Part shown: positions 34,753 to 47,859 of the stretch, piece by piece
How the letters are laid out: every line of letters begins with the position of its first letter
Position numbering within the stretch: position 1 is the first letter of the stretch
Assembly (NCBI GenBank): GCA_963921825.1
Contig: OY997588.1
Coordinates: 8,570,001 to 8,634,000, forward strand
DNA: 64,000 nt
DNA from: Erodium maritimum
Taxonomy: Eukaryota; Streptophyta; Magnoliopsida; Geraniales; Geraniaceae
Direction: 5' to 3'
Position numbers and translations under genes: made by a program
The notes under the pieces: model-generated
What the model saw: only the letters and a program-made list of their open reading frames with translations
Database searches by the model: none
Told to the model about the DNA's origin: nothing

Positions 34753-37700
34753 ATGGCTGGTTTCGGAGCAAAATGGCATTTGCTGAGATCTGTGTCGATG
34801 GTTCTGTTCAATTTTCTCTTAGCTTTTGTTTTCGTCTCCGCCGAAAGAGGCCTGAAAATGGGATCTTCGAGATTTGCTCCAGAAGATGATTCTGAATCTA
34901 ATTTCCTTCTCACCGCTGCCAATTTCCTCTGGCAGTCTGAGAAATCGGGTTATGAGCATGTTTGGCCGGTAATTTGTTTACATCTTCTGTGCCGTTTGAG
35001 CTTCTTCTTTGTATTTAGAAAAAAAAAATGTTTCGGTTTTGGATTGATTATCTGTGTTATCGTTTGGCGTGCTGTTTCTGTGATTATTGTGAGCTAGTGA
35101 GATTTCCCAGATCGCGTTGCTTAAGAAACTGTGAACAAAAATGGCAGTGGCTATGTTGATTTGTCCATTACTTTGTTCTATTGTGTAGTTTATTGGTAGA
35201 TGGAGTAGAAGAAATGCCTCGACTTGGCTGGATTACTGTATATGAATTTAAAATGAAGAAAGGTCTTATTGGCTTATGCTATGAATCATTGTGTCCTGTT
35301 GTGCATAATTGGAGTTTTTTTCCAAGTTAGATGTATTTTAAATTATTTTTTGGCTGTCTATTTTGTCCTGCAGGATATGAAATTTGGTTGGAAAATTGTT
35401 GTTGGTAGCATAGTTGGATTCTTTGGAGCTGCATTTGGAAGTGTAGGTGGTGTTGGAGGCGGAGGCATTTTTGTTCCTATGCTTAGTCTAATTATTGGGT
35501 TTGATCCGAAATCAGCAACTGCTATATCAAAATGTAAGATCTAAGATGAGTATTTTGACAAAAAATGGAGTTAGTAGAAACCAAGACCTAAAGATTTATG
35601 CATGCCCGAATCAATACACTCTACTGTAACTCTTCACCCAGAAAATTGCTTATGTTGAGGTTGAGACCACTTTCACTAGCTTATGTAATGGCTTGACTTT
35701 CAAGCATAGAGGATATTTTTACCCGTTTCTTTTGTTTGAGCTAAGATAACTGTTGTCTAATTTTGGGCAGAATTTAATTTATTTCCGAGCCTAGCATATG
35801 CTCATATTTGAGATTGGAGGCATTTCTTTTAATCATACAGTGAATCTCAAATTAGTTTCTTGGTAACATATTTCTCAAAGTACAGTGGTGCATTACCTTT
35901 ATTAGCTACTATATATAACTTCTTTACTGTGGAATATACTTTCACTTTACGTACCCCATACCTCCCTTGTCTGTTTATTTCAGGTATGATAATGGGTGCA
36001 GCAGCCTCAACTGTGTACTATAACCTCAAACTAAGACATCCTACAATTAATATGCCCATCATTGATTATGACTTGGCGTTGCTCATCCAGCCGATGCTCA
36101 TGCTGGGAATTAGTATTGGAGTTGCTTTCAACGTGATTTTTGCAGACTGGATGGTCACGGTTCTGCTCATAATTCTCTTTTTTGGTAGCAACTTTGCTAG
36201 ACTTGCACTTCACTCCACTTTGCTTATCATTATGTGTCTGGAAGCACTCTGATTGTTTATTGTGCTTTGCAGGCACTTCTACAAAGGCTTTCTTCAAGGG
36301 TGTTGAAACGTGGAAGAAGGAAACCGTAATGAAGAAGGTATATAGTATTCTACGTTATGTACTAATTTTAGGACCATATGTTCTTGATATGATGAAGCCT
36401 GAATCCATTTAATTGTGCTACACATGGTGTATAAAATTCCTTGAGTTCTTTAATAGCATTTGAGAAGAAAAAATATTCCATTCAATGAGATAAAAACAGT
36501 ATAAGAATTTACAAGGCATGGCTTAAAACTTCTTAAGTGCATCCACTATAAAGCTGAATTCGTGCCTTCATCTATGGAACCTATTTGACCCCCATAATGT
36601 AAATGAGTAGCATTTGAATTTTAACTCTGACCATTTGGATAATTGTTATTTCTTATTTTAGGAGGCAGCTAAGCGTGTGGAATCAGACGGTGAGTTGAAT
36701 CATTGCTTCTTTATTCATGTCATAAATATTAGCAGCCTCATTAATTATGCTTCTGAAATCATTGCTAAACTGCTTCAGTTTTGTCAGGTACTTCTGGTGC
36801 TGAAGTAGAATACAAGCCTCTTCCCAGTGGCCCTCTAAAGGAACTAGTGGAGGATCGTGAAGTAAGTATACTATACTCTGGTTGGCTATTATCTGTAACA
36901 TTAAAACTTAAGTGCCTAAGTACTGTGAACATTACAGGTGACTGTACTTGAGAATGTGTGTTGGAAGGAACTTGGACTTCTTGTTTTTGTTTGGGTTGCG
37001 TTTCTTGTGCTGCAGATACTCAAGGTTTTCTTTTTTACTTTTGGGTTAACTGCACATAACTACCTTTATGAATTTCCCACAAACACGTGACCCCATAGTA
37101 AATTTTAAATTTTCCATGCACACATGACTACCCTTATGAATTTCCATGGGTCACCATCGGACAAAATAGACGGAAACATGTGTCTGGAAACTGTACTAAT
37201 AGTCTAATAGGTTCATGTGTTTGAGGACAATTCATGAAGGTAGTTATGTGCAATTCACTCTTTACTTTTTACCCACTTTATATGTTGAAATTGTTCTTGG
37301 TGCCAGTCCTTGTATAATCTAGAGGCTAACTGGTAAAACCCATCCCTTCCTGTCACACAGACAAATACAACTACATGCTCGATACCGTATTGGGTGCTGA
37401 ATTTGTTGCAGGTAAGCTCTATCCAAACACATATATAATTAGTTCTTATTTCAACCATACCCGTTCCTCACATAATGATCCTCTTTTCAGGTTCCAGTTT
37501 CTCTTGGTGTATCTGGGTATGAAGCCATTAGCCTATACAAGGGGCGACGAGTGATAGCTTCCAAGGGAGATTATGGGTCAAATTTACGAGTTGGTCAACT
37601 ATTTGTGTATTGCTTATTTGGCGTTCTTGCTGGACTGGTCGGTGGATTGCTTGGTCTTGGTGGAGGGTTTATTATGGGCCCACTGTTTTTGGAGCTAGGA

Positions 37701-39494
37701 ATCCCTCCTCAGGTAAGTCAATACTTTTCATTAAGATTAGCGAGAAAAAATCCTTCGATAGATCAGTCCAGTTCATTTTATATTGGATCACCTTAGACCA
37801 CAATAGCCTCAAGTCACCATTATATCAAACCCAGTATAATTTAGGAAGAATCTCACACAAGTACACTAACACTGTCACCTTTCTAACTTAACTATACGAA
37901 CTTCTAGTTTTTCTCACTCACTACACTAAACTTCCAAATAATCTCACTTTACTCTATTTTGGTAGTAAATGAGTAAAATACCCCTACAACAATTTAGAAA
38001 ACTGATGCAAATTTACTGTAGCAGTGGTATATTTTTAAAATAAGAAAATCAATGAAGGGAATTTGTCATTTATTGCCACAATAGAGTAAAGTGGGAATAT
38101 TTGAAAGTTTAGTGTAGTTGAGAGAGAAAAATAAAGGTCAGTATAGTTAAGTGAGAGAAAGGTGACTAAGTTAGTGTACTTTTGTTTTTGTGAGATTATC
38201 CCTAAAATTTACCTTGGCCAGATTAACATGGTACATAACTATAGACTATCAAAAAAGCAAATGCTGGCGTAAATTGGGGTTGCACACCATGGATCATAAA
38301 TTTGAGATAAGGTGTATCCTCATGTTGAAATTATCAAGCCAAACTGAGAAAGAATAAAGATAATGGAGAGAAAACTTTACACTCAAATGACCTCAGATTA
38401 AATATAATACTCTGTCAATGAGTTCATTGATATCTAGTCCATGTTCTTCCTATTCTGGTATTTGTTAAACAGTTTATGAATTGCATAGTATCTGGTTTAG
38501 TTATGTTTGGAATATTCTTTAAGTTCTGAAATTCAAAACCCGCGTCCTAGAAACCCGAAATCTGTATAGAATCACAAAGATTTGTGCTACAACTTATAGA
38601 ATGGCCTCTTAACGTTTCAAATATAAAAAAAAAACTCTTTGTGCAGGTTTCAAGTGCCACAGCCACCTTCGCTATGACCTTCTCCTCATCCATGTCTGTG
38701 GTTGAGTACTACCTCTTGAAACGATTTCCAGTTCCTTACGGTGAATCCCATACCTGACCCAGTAGTTCGTGGTTCTTGCTTTACTAGTTACATACTAAAC
38801 TATTTCACTGTTTCTGTTGCAGCTCTCTACTTTGTTGCAGTAGCAACTTTTGCAGCCGTTGTAGGGCAGCATGTGGTAAGAAAGCTGATCATTTTATTTG
38901 GGAGAGCGTCCCTGATCATCTTCATTTTAGCCTTTATGATATTTGTCAGTGCAATCTCGCTAGGTAAGCATCCTCTGGCATTCCCATCAAATTCGATTAT
39001 TATGGATAGTGACATAGTGTTAATCGCATATAGCTATTGTGTATCACATACATCTTACACATGTAACTATTTACTAACTCTAGAATGCTATATGCAACTA
39101 CCTAAACTTTCAAAAGATTACAAATAATTATTTTTCGCCAAAAACTGATGAAAATAAAACCATTGACTCTATTTTCAGAAAATATCATTTTTTTTTCTGT
39201 CTTTTTACATCTATTTAACCGTTTTCTACATCTAATCAAACTGTTTTTAGTTGTTATTAAGTCCTTTTGAGATTAGGTCAAGGGCATTTTCGTCATTTTA
39301 ACAAAAAGAGCTATCTCTTATTTATTTTTTGGAAAATTTAGGCAACTGTAAGTAATGTTTTAACCCTTATAGATGACAAATTCTCACAAATTTTCTTGCA
39401 TTCTGTAGGCGGGGTTGGGATATCGAACATGATCTGGAAGATTAAACAGGACGAGTACATGGGATTCGAGAACATGTGCTTGTATGATCCGTAG
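34753..39494 (+). CDS. Sulfite exporter TauE/SafE family membrane protein
   Basis: Twelve exons: 34753-34968, 35374-35533, 35984-36184, 36273-36337, 36662-36689, 36788-36861, 36938-37024, 37361-37411, 37491-37712, 38647-38740, 38823-38963, 39409-39494. They total 1,425 nt and code 474 residues; all junctions are GT-AG. The N terminus is a signal-like hydrophobic segment (about 15-30). Two TauE repeats follow: the first begins [17 protein letters not shown] (about 76) with a GGVGGGG turn, and the second has [19 protein letters not shown] (about 315-335). A hydrophilic loop (about 215-250) separates them. The signature [19 protein letters not shown] is clear. Plant members are multi-spanning proteins of the secretory system; the transported compound is not established. 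Introns 7 and 9 each carry a MITE, without harm to splice sites. Confidence 0.95.
37043..37260. mobile_element. MITE in intron 7 of the TauE/SafE gene, 218 bp
   Basis: Terminal arms GGGTTAACTGCACATAACTA and (reversed) GAGTGAATTGCACATAACTA, with a perfect 9-bp duplication TTTACTTTT (37034-37042 and 37261-37269). Mutator-like size and duplication. It starts 18 bp after the splice donor. Confidence 0.88.
37844..38202. mobile_element. Foldback MITE in intron 9 of the TauE/SafE gene, 359 bp
   Basis: Long inverted arms (about 130 bp) share AATCTCAC, AAGTACACTAAC, GTCACCTTTCT and AACTTAACTATA in order. Flanks TATAATTTA (37835-37843) and TAAAATTTA (38203-38211) form a 9-bp duplication with one mismatch. 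Confidence 0.82.
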
Positions 39495-39948
39495 GAATAG
39501 AACGAGTTTGTCTTCTTCCCGTAGCTGGATGATGGGGATCAGTACCTACTTGTTATGCCCCTTCGATTCGTCATTGGAGTACTTGTTTTTAGTTGCATCG
39601 GAACATTGTGATCTCTGACTTTAGTTGCCATTAAAGGGTTATAAAATCATAACTTTTTGTTAGTTTCTCCGGCCAGCAATAAGTGCTGGCGGCGAAACAG
39701 AGTATAAAAAGGCCTCGTTGATTGAAAGGTGTGTCCAAAGGAAAGCTGTACATTGTACGGATATAATTGTAAAACACCATCATAAAAATATTCATTTTTA
39801 ACATTTTCGATAATTGTAAAAAAAAAAAATTGTTGTCCTTCATGTATTTTTTTAAAAATAACGATTTTACCTTCTAAAAAATATTAAGAAGCAAAGAACC
39901 TAGAATTTGTCACTTTTAGGATCTCGATTTTTTACTTATTACTTTTAA
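39495..39948. other. 3' flank of the TauE/SafE gene
   Basis: Probable 3' UTR followed by AT-rich sequence. No further gene seen. Confidence 0.5.
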
Positions 39949-40259
39949 GGGATAATTGTCAAAAACTACCCTAAAGTTTCGTCCACAAACGAGTTGATGC
40001 ACACAGTTTTGTCCACGTTTTGTGGATGCATTGAAATTTTGTCTACGACTTTTTTAGTTTTGACGTAATAGGGATGTTCAAAATGATGGTCTGGGGCCTC
40101 TGGATTGTGCTTCCCGGATTGAATAGAAGCGTGGACAAAACTTCAATGCACCTACAAAAGCGTGGACAAAACTTCAAGATAGCAACACAGCGTGGACAAA
40201 ACTTTGTACATCAATTTATTTGTGAACGAAATTTTAGGGTATTTTCGGCCAATTATGCC
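39949..40259. repeat. Foldback repeat with GTGGACAAAACTT units
   Basis: The left arm (GGATAATTGTCAAAAACTACCC, then TTTCGTCCACAAAC and GTTTTGTCCACG) returns inverted at the right end. The word CGTGGACAAAACTT occurs three times in the right half. It behaves like a MITE, but no clean target duplication was found. Confidence 0.65.
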
Positions 40260-40309
40260 TTTATATTGTTTGTCACATTTGATTTGTGTCAAAATCAAAT
40301 ACTGTTGAT

Positions 40310-41311
40310 TAAGCCGGCGAAAATCGGCCCATTTGGAAACGGGAAGTGATGCCGAAGGTTAAGTCGTTTTTGTGGCGTACCTGTTCTGGATGCTTGCAGG
40401 TGGCAGTTAATCTGAGGCGCCGGCATGTGGATATGGTGGCAACCTGCCCGGTCTGCTCTGGGGAGGAGGAATCGGCTCTCCATCTGTTGGTTCAATGCCC
40501 GGTGGCAACAGAGTGCTGGGCGAACTCGGGGTTGAATCTTCCCCAAGAGGCCCAGACAATAGTAGAGTGGGTGCATGGAGCGTTGACTATCAACCCCCCG
40601 GCGAGCGGGGGACTGATAAGATGTATCTTGTGGGAGGTGTAGAAGGCTAGGAATAAGGTGGTGTGGGAGAAGGTAGCCCAACCAGCAGCCAATATCTTTC
40701 AAACAGCATTCCACCTGCAGGCAGAGTGGATGGAGGCCAGGAAGCGGAAACTACAAGCACATGCTACCCCCCGCTAGGCTGGCATACAGGCGACAGAAGT
40801 GTGGGAACATCCTACGCAGGGTGGGTGGGCCATAAACACAGATTGAGCATTGTTTGCGGCGGTAGAAAAAGTAGGAACAAGATGGATATGTAGGGACGAT
40901 AGGGGCCAACTCCGGGCCGCCCGGTCCACATCTTTCCATGGTACTCAAAACCCGGGGCTGGTGGAAGCCTATGCGATCCGGGAGGCGCTTACGTGGCTTC
41001 AACATCATCCTCGCTAGAGGGCTGTAGTTCGGAGCGACTGCAAGGTCATAGTGGATATGATCAGACGAGGTGGGAATCTGTTCTCCCCTCTGGGAACGAT
41101 CGTCACAGATTGTATTTCCCTTCTATCTACACTCGAGTGCGTGCAGCTCGAATTTGTAAAACGGACAGCGAACAAAGCAGCTTAATGGCTTGTCAGGATG
41201 GCTTGTTCTAACCATGTCTGGAATTGGCAAGGGGGTCATATCCCCGAACCTTTTCACCATATCATCATTGCCGATATTTAAATAAAATCTCATATTATCT
41301 ATAAAAAAAAA
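40310..41311 (+). mobile_element. 5'-truncated LINE, same family as the one at 15.2 kb
   Basis: Aligns throughout with the last kilobase of 15185-19758, from the zf-RVT region to the poly(A) (41303-41311). The frame at 40346-40642 reads FLWRTCSGCLQV, CPVC and HLLVQCP and stops at a TAG where the other copy has Trp; the RNase H part (about 40,830-41,060) is also interrupted. No clear target duplication was found. It lies about 130 bp upstream of EMC2. Confidence 0.88.
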
Positions 41312-41441
41312 TAGTATATCCGGTCTGGAAAATAAAATTTTCAACTTTCTGAATCTCGGCAGAATTAGGAGAGCTTGAAGTGAAGCTGTATTGCAGTTTG
41401 GATCTCCTCTCTTCTTCTGTATCGACAGCGGGAAAGAAACG

Positions 41442-44400
41442 ATGGTGACGAAGACGGAGGAGACCCAATTGAACAGGTTGGAGAACCAGGTCGAGAATGG
41501 CGGAGGAGGGGCGTGGGAGTACCTGTGCCTGGCCCGGAAGCTCAGGGTTCGTCGATCTGACAAAGTCCTCAAGCACGGCTTGTCCATCCTCAACGATCCC
41601 AAAAAGCGATCCAGTCTCGGCCCTGATGGTGGGTTTTTCAGAATAGTGGTTTTCGTTTCTTAGATCGGTTTCAATTGGCTTTTTGGTCTGTGTTAACGAT
41701 TTGGGTTAATCGGCATGCGTGTTTCAATTGGAATTAGGTTTCAATTTCACTTTGGATTCTGTGGATATGCTTCTGGGTTGGATTTGTATGGTGATTTATG
41801 GATGATTTTAGTTGGTGATGTGTGGTTGCTGTTAGTGATCGGATTGTTTCTCTGGTTTGATGTTTCTGATATGAATGGTGTCACTTGCACCTCACTTTTA
41901 CCTAGCCGGGCCGGAAGTGTTAAAAACCCTAACTGATTGGATTATTCTTGAAGCTCTTGAGCTTGGTTCAAGCTTTTTAGGTGAAATGGGTGTCTTGAGA
42001 AGTTATTATAGTTCATTCTGTTCAGTATCCTCTAAAATGCAAAAAAACAAAAAACATTGATCTGAAGTGTCCTGCTCTTCTGCGATTAACTCCCTGATTC
42101 TATGCGATGTTCTATCTAGTTTGTAGAACTTGCTGTTACCAGCAATTTAAAACTTCTTATGTACATCGATTTGGTCATTGACATAGAAACATATCTTGAG
42201 TGTTTGCATCAGTTTCATCTTTGGATGCCTAAGCCAAAGTACCTCTACGGAGATATGATTTCTATGAAATTACTAGGTATATTAATTACTATATCAGTGA
42301 GTGAACCTCGAGAGTCCTAACAATATGTGATTCGTAATAGTGGTTTCCTCAGGTGGCTAATTCGAGTCTAATCATTCTGTCGTTGTATACTTCCAACTTT
42401 CATTTTCAAGAAAATAAATAAATAATCTGACTACAAATACTGGTTTCTTGAATGTAGAATGGACTCTATATGAGCAGGTGGCAGTTGCAGCTATGGATTG
42501 CCAATGTCTTGAAGTTGCGAAGGTAGAAATCTTTCTTGTCCGTCTTACCTTTTTTCAGTTCTCTTCTTCGGTAATGTTGTTGATACTTTTCAGTTAGCAA
42601 ACCGATTAAGAATTACAAAATCATCATGCATGATATACTCTCTCTTTTTTGGTTCTTAATTTTGATGGATGATTATTCTGCAATTCCTTATCTTGAGGTT
42701 GATGCATTTTACATTTGCAATCTTATTCAGGACTGCATGAATGTTTTGCGTAAGAAATTTCCAGAGAGCAAAAGGGTTGGTAAGTTGTACTTATTGATGA
42801 GTTACTTTCATGCTTGTACCTATCAGTGAGAAAAATGTATCTAACCTTGTGTATTCACAGTAGTGTAGAATGTCTTGAAATGCATGCTTCTTATCTACTT
42901 AGCTAGTGTGAACAATGTATGATGCCACAATGGGCATACATGTTTAGCCGTATCGTTCTTATTTATTTCACAATCAAGTATGGTACTTTATTAATTAGAA
43001 AGATGGAAATGATGTTGCATTGCCCTTATAGACTACCTATGGTCCATGATACTTTTTATGTGTGGGCACACAGACATCTTGTTACACCGGTTTGTATTCT
43101 CAAGAGTAACAAAATATTTGGGCCCTCCAGAGTAGATAAGATGATCACAACTGTGAACCAACTAGTAAGTATTAAGTAATGGCCCGGTGATATATTGTTT
43201 TTTCCCAACCACAGGCAGGCTAGAAGCAATGTTGCTCGAATCTAAGGGGTCGTGGGCAGAAGCAGAAAAGGCTTATGCAAGCCTTCTAGAGGATAATCCA
43301 CTTGATCAAGTAATAGACTGCAGCTCTGAACATTTATGTGCTGTAACTTTTTTTCTGGTATTATGCAGTATGAATTGAACGTATCCTTAAATTATGTTTC
43401 TTAAACAGGTGATTCATAAGCGGAAAGTAGCTATGGCAAAGGCTCAAGGTGACAGTGCTGGGGCCATAGAAAGCTTGAATAAATATCTTGAAATGTAAGG
43501 CATATCTCAAAATCAGTCCTTTTATCGCAACACCATGGTACTTGAGCAAAACAAATATCTACGAACTATCTTTTCTTCCTTGTCCAGTTTCATGGCGGAT
43601 CAAGATGCATGGAGAGAACTTGCTGAAATATATGTTTCCTTGCAAATGTGAGATGCTTTTATTTTTCATCTCTGTGGCTAGAAATGCCTTGCTTTATCTT
43701 GCTAATTCATATTTTGCTTTAAATTATAGGTACAAGCAAGCAGCATTCTGCTACGAAGAGCTAATATTATCTCAACCCACAATTTCTTTATATCATCTAG
43801 CCTATGCTGATGTAAGTGCCTTTTTCTGTGTTTTAGACTTTTATTCCCGTTCCATACAAAACATACTTATGTCGAGTTTTATTTGTTTTCGACCACGCAC
43901 TACTGATTTGTTGGATAATGTTATGCATACATCCTCTAAAGACCAAAACACTAAGTACCCTTATGCAATTGATTGAAATCGAGTAAGCTAAAGTGCTTTG
44001 AGTCCCTTTGAAGCACATGATCAAATTACATTCAAGATTATACTACGTTATTAGACTTTCGAGACTATTGATTGCTTAATATTATTTAGCCCACCATGAT
44101 TTTTTAATATGAACTTAAAACCCTGAGGATAATACCTGACAACTGATGCATGCTTCTAACTTTTTAAACAGGTGCTTTACACTCTTGGTGGATTAGAAAA
44201 CCTTCAGACAGCTAAGAAATATTATGCATCTGTTATAGAGTTGACTGGGGGCAAGAATACCAGAGCTCTTTTTGGTGTATGCTTGGTAAGAGCTCTCTTT
44301 AGCCCATACGGGTACATATAGTCAATATATATATTTCCTTTCACAACTCTAGGATACACCTAGGGATATGAACAAGGCCCTGATACCAAGTTACATATTT

Positions 44401-44574
44401 GCTATGCAGTGTACATCTGCAATTGCACAGGCCTCGAAAGGGCGTAACAAGGAAGACAAGGAAAGCCCGGAGCTGCAATCTTTGGCAGTGGCGGCATTGG
44501 AGAAAGACTACAAGCATAGAGCTTCAGACAAGCTTCCTCTTCTTACATCGGCTTTAAAAAGCTTGAAAGTTTGA
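41442..44574 (+). CDS. EMC2: ER membrane protein complex subunit 2 (TPR protein)
   Basis: Nine exons: 41442-41628, 42458-42522, 42731-42779, 43215-43309, 43409-43494, 43588-43647, 43730-43811, 44172-44285, 44410-44574. They total 903 nt and code 300 residues, close to EMC2 of other eukaryotes (about 300). All junctions are GT-AG. The protein is helical TPR repeats: the segments around SWAEAEKAYASLLEDNP (about 103-119), DAWRELAEIYVSLQMYKQAA (about 160-180) and LYHLAYADVLYTLGG (about 197-211) are typical and match EMC2/TTC35. The C terminus has a charged linker with NKEDKESPE. EMC2 is the soluble cytosolic scaffold of the ER membrane protein complex, which inserts tail-anchored and multi-pass proteins. 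There is no signal peptide or membrane segment, as expected. Confidence 0.93.
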
Positions 44575-46190
44575 ACTTCATTTCATTAAGAGGGCCAAGC
44601 AGTCTGAACACAATAGATACAAATGTTTCAGATTTACTTATTTAGTTTAAATCAAGTTATTGTTTTGTTTGAATCTGTTACCATCTTAACAAGAGGACAT
44701 GATGTATTTCATAGGATCTTTTGGTTAAGCTCACTGTAAAAGCAGTTTTCACCTGCATAACATGTATTTTGCAGATATTTCAGATATTTTTTTAGTTTTA
44801 TTGACTGTCTTGTAACTGGCTTTTTTATAAGTCAATGATAATGGATACAGTGAAAATGTAATTTTACAGCTTATTTTCTGGTTGTGAGTTGTGGCCTTGA
44901 AAATGGCTCCAGTATTTAAACGTGATATTTGTGAAGGTGATCACATCCTTTTATTTATAGCACGTGTCATGCTCACAATTGGGTATAATGAGGCAATCTT
45001 GTCAATTGTCATACATAATGTGATGATAAAATTATCAACTGTAAAACAAATATTACAAAATTTACCACCTAAATGTAGGATTTCCAAACAACCGGTAGAA
45101 TACTAAAATATTATCGATGATTTTTTTTATATTTTTGTTTTTCAATATAATAAAAGATCTTTTTATATAGGTATTAACTCTACAAAATAAGAAACAACAT
45201 TATCAAATAATAAAGGAAATCAAACTAAACTAGGAATATAAAATATTTGTACCTTGAAATGTACTTAACTCTAACTCTCTCCCTCGCGTACAAGTCGGTT
45301 AACGAGTCTTGCATGTGGATGAAGAATAAATTTCAAATTATAACTTCATGTTTTTGCTTCACCATTGTGTTGTTGTTGTCGAAAAACTATTTTTTTTCAA
45401 CATTCACCCTTACATGTAGGATTGAACATCTACACGTGCATCAAGGAATAAACGTCTGCATATGAGCCATAGCAGGAATGTGCTTCTACTTATAGACTTA
45501 AAAGTTAATATGGGTGAATGTGACAAATAGGACAATACCCATTAACAACTTTTTAAAGCCTAAGACGACTTGGAGCCATTGACTCATACCCATGTTTTAC
45601 GACAGCAAGAAGAAACGTTGTGGAGGAGGGAGCGGACGGCATTGAATACTATCAATATGAACGAGCATCAAAATTATGGGGTTTATTGCCTATGAAGGAA
45701 CCGGCGATGGTTGGTTTCGGAACCGTTGACAATCAACAAAAGGTCAGTTGACGCGTGGGGATAGGGACTGGTTTTGAGCGAGGTAAAAAAGCACAGTATA
45801 AGTTATTTTCTGTTTTTTCTTTTACACCTATATCATATTATGATTTAATATTCTTTTTTATTTATTTTACAGAAAAATAGTTTTGTATTTTTTGATTCAT
45901 TTTACATCAATAAAAATACTTTTACATTATATAAAAATCTTGTTTTAATTTATAATTCTATTTTTTAAAATATTTGTAATATTCATTTCTTTTAAGAAAT
46001 TCATTTTAAAACTTAAAAATATTATTTTACAATTTTAAATTTATAATATAATTTTTTGAGCATACAAACTAACTTTATGGATATAGAAATAGAAAAGTCA
46101 CAAAGACCGTACAAAAGTGAAAATGACCTAACCGAATAAGATATAGTTTCGGTAACAGCCGAAACATTGATCATACACTTAACTACCTGG
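44575..46190. other. EMC2 3' flank and AT-rich intergenic sequence
   Basis: The first 300 bp are probably 3' UTR. The rest has no supported gene and is strongly AT-rich after 45,780. Confidence 0.45.
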
Positions 46191-47190
46191 TAAAGACAAA
46201 GGAGATACTGGGGGGTCCCTTTTTCAAATGTGCTTGGCGCAATTTATCCATGAGGCTTTTCCGTCTCGGCTTGATCGAACATGTTATATCCTAACAGACG
46301 ATCAAGAAGTATGCCAAGGAAAGAAGGAGGTTGGGAATCAGTAGAATACTGATTCACGATGGCCGGGATTTAACTCCTCAGTGGCATCCTATGAGCCCCA
46401 AGCCAATTTATGGTGACTCGCGAGGCAAGCCAACGTGCCTCGCTGCATTCCAGAAGAATGGCATCGGTCTTCTCCCAGGGGGTCCGTAGTCTTACAAGTG
46501 TCCACTGCCACACAGATTCTCGGTAGTATTTCAGCCCTCTGTGGTGATCGAGTGAGCTTCTTCTCCTCCTCTTGCGGGGCAGTAAGAAACGAATTAGGGA
46601 GGATCTACTCGTGGTGATGGATCAAAGTCCATGGATAGGCTTCATTGGAAATGGACCATCGGTCCGATGTGGGTCGCGCTTGTGGGTTAGGATGGTCCTC
46701 CTTAGACCATGTTGGACGCTTGATTTCCTGGTCTCTACGGGAATCAGATGCGGACGGTCGTGCTCAAATGGGTCCCCGGATACTGTCTCCCATCGACAGA
46801 TCATGCGTTGCCATTGGAGGGCATGTTCGATTTCATCACCTTCAATTGGTTGCTTACGTAGAGGTAGTCTACGAGAACCCATCACGATTGATTGATCCCT
46901 ATCATGGTTGTACACCATTTCATGCGGGGGTGTGGAGCAGTATTTGGTGATGGCTTTGGGGTTTTCCCTCGGTGGGATCCAAGGTCCACATCATGTTCGG
47001 CTGATCGAGGACAGACAACGAGTTGATAAGGCGAGAGACAGTAGGGGTCAAAGGGCCATGTGCACTGGGTTCCATCTTAAGTTACGGTGGAGGGCGACAA
47101 TAGTAGTCGACGAAAGGGATAAAGTCAGTGGCGATAGGACTCCAATCCAGAGGAAGGAGAAGAGATTGGAGAGAAACCTTAGGTTTTGAA
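46190..47190. other. GC-richer decayed mobile-element segment
   Basis: Balanced base composition with overlapping frames of 90-107 codons on both strands and no recognised domain. Sharp AT-rich borders on each side and lack of splice structure suggest decayed LINE or related sequence. The family is not identified. Confidence 0.35.
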
Positions 47191-47859
47191 AAGCTTTTTA
47201 TTTTAATTTGTAATATTATTTCCAACAAAGATATATTTTTTATGTTTATTGATTTTATTAATTAAAGACAGTTTTATAGGTTTAGTTTTTATTGAAATTA
47301 ATTAATAATGAAGCATAGATTTGTGTTTAGGTTTAATTTGTTAGAATTAATACATTTATTAATTACTGTTCGGTTAATTTAATGTCATTAGTTCAAATAT
47401 GTTTTATTTACTAATCAAAAAAGATCACACAAACAAAACTAATTATCCATACACCAGACAAGCATCCCTACAAAATTCAACGTTATGAAAAACATCAGTT
47501 TCAGACATCGATTTCTATACACATATTCCAATTCAGCGAACGAAGCACAAAAATGAAGATTAATCTAATGAAATAAAGCTATCAACAAAAAAAGGAGATT
47601 TAAATCAATCCTTTCATCATTATGAAAACACAGTATATAGTATGTATATGCAAAGTTCAACCACGCGATCCTATATCCTATAGGAGCCAACATTTTGTAT
47701 TACTCAGTAGAGTAGACCATGCTCGTGATTAGGTTATTTTATTCACGAGGGAATTGACTTCAGGTCTAGAATCATAAACTGAATAAGAAACCACCCCCTT
47801 TTTTTAGGGTAGGAAAAGTTGAGGCAGATGCATCTCAGAAAGCAAGTACGTTGTGGTGC
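47191..47859. other. AT-rich sequence and 3' UTR of the CCDC25 gene
   Basis: No supported gene. The last 200 bp lie after the stop of the minus-strand gene and are probably its 3' UTR. Confidence 0.45.

Noticed and set aside
39090-39350. Possible MITE in intron 11 of the TauE/SafE gene
   Set aside because: Arms match only about 75% over some 20 bp and no target duplication is evident.
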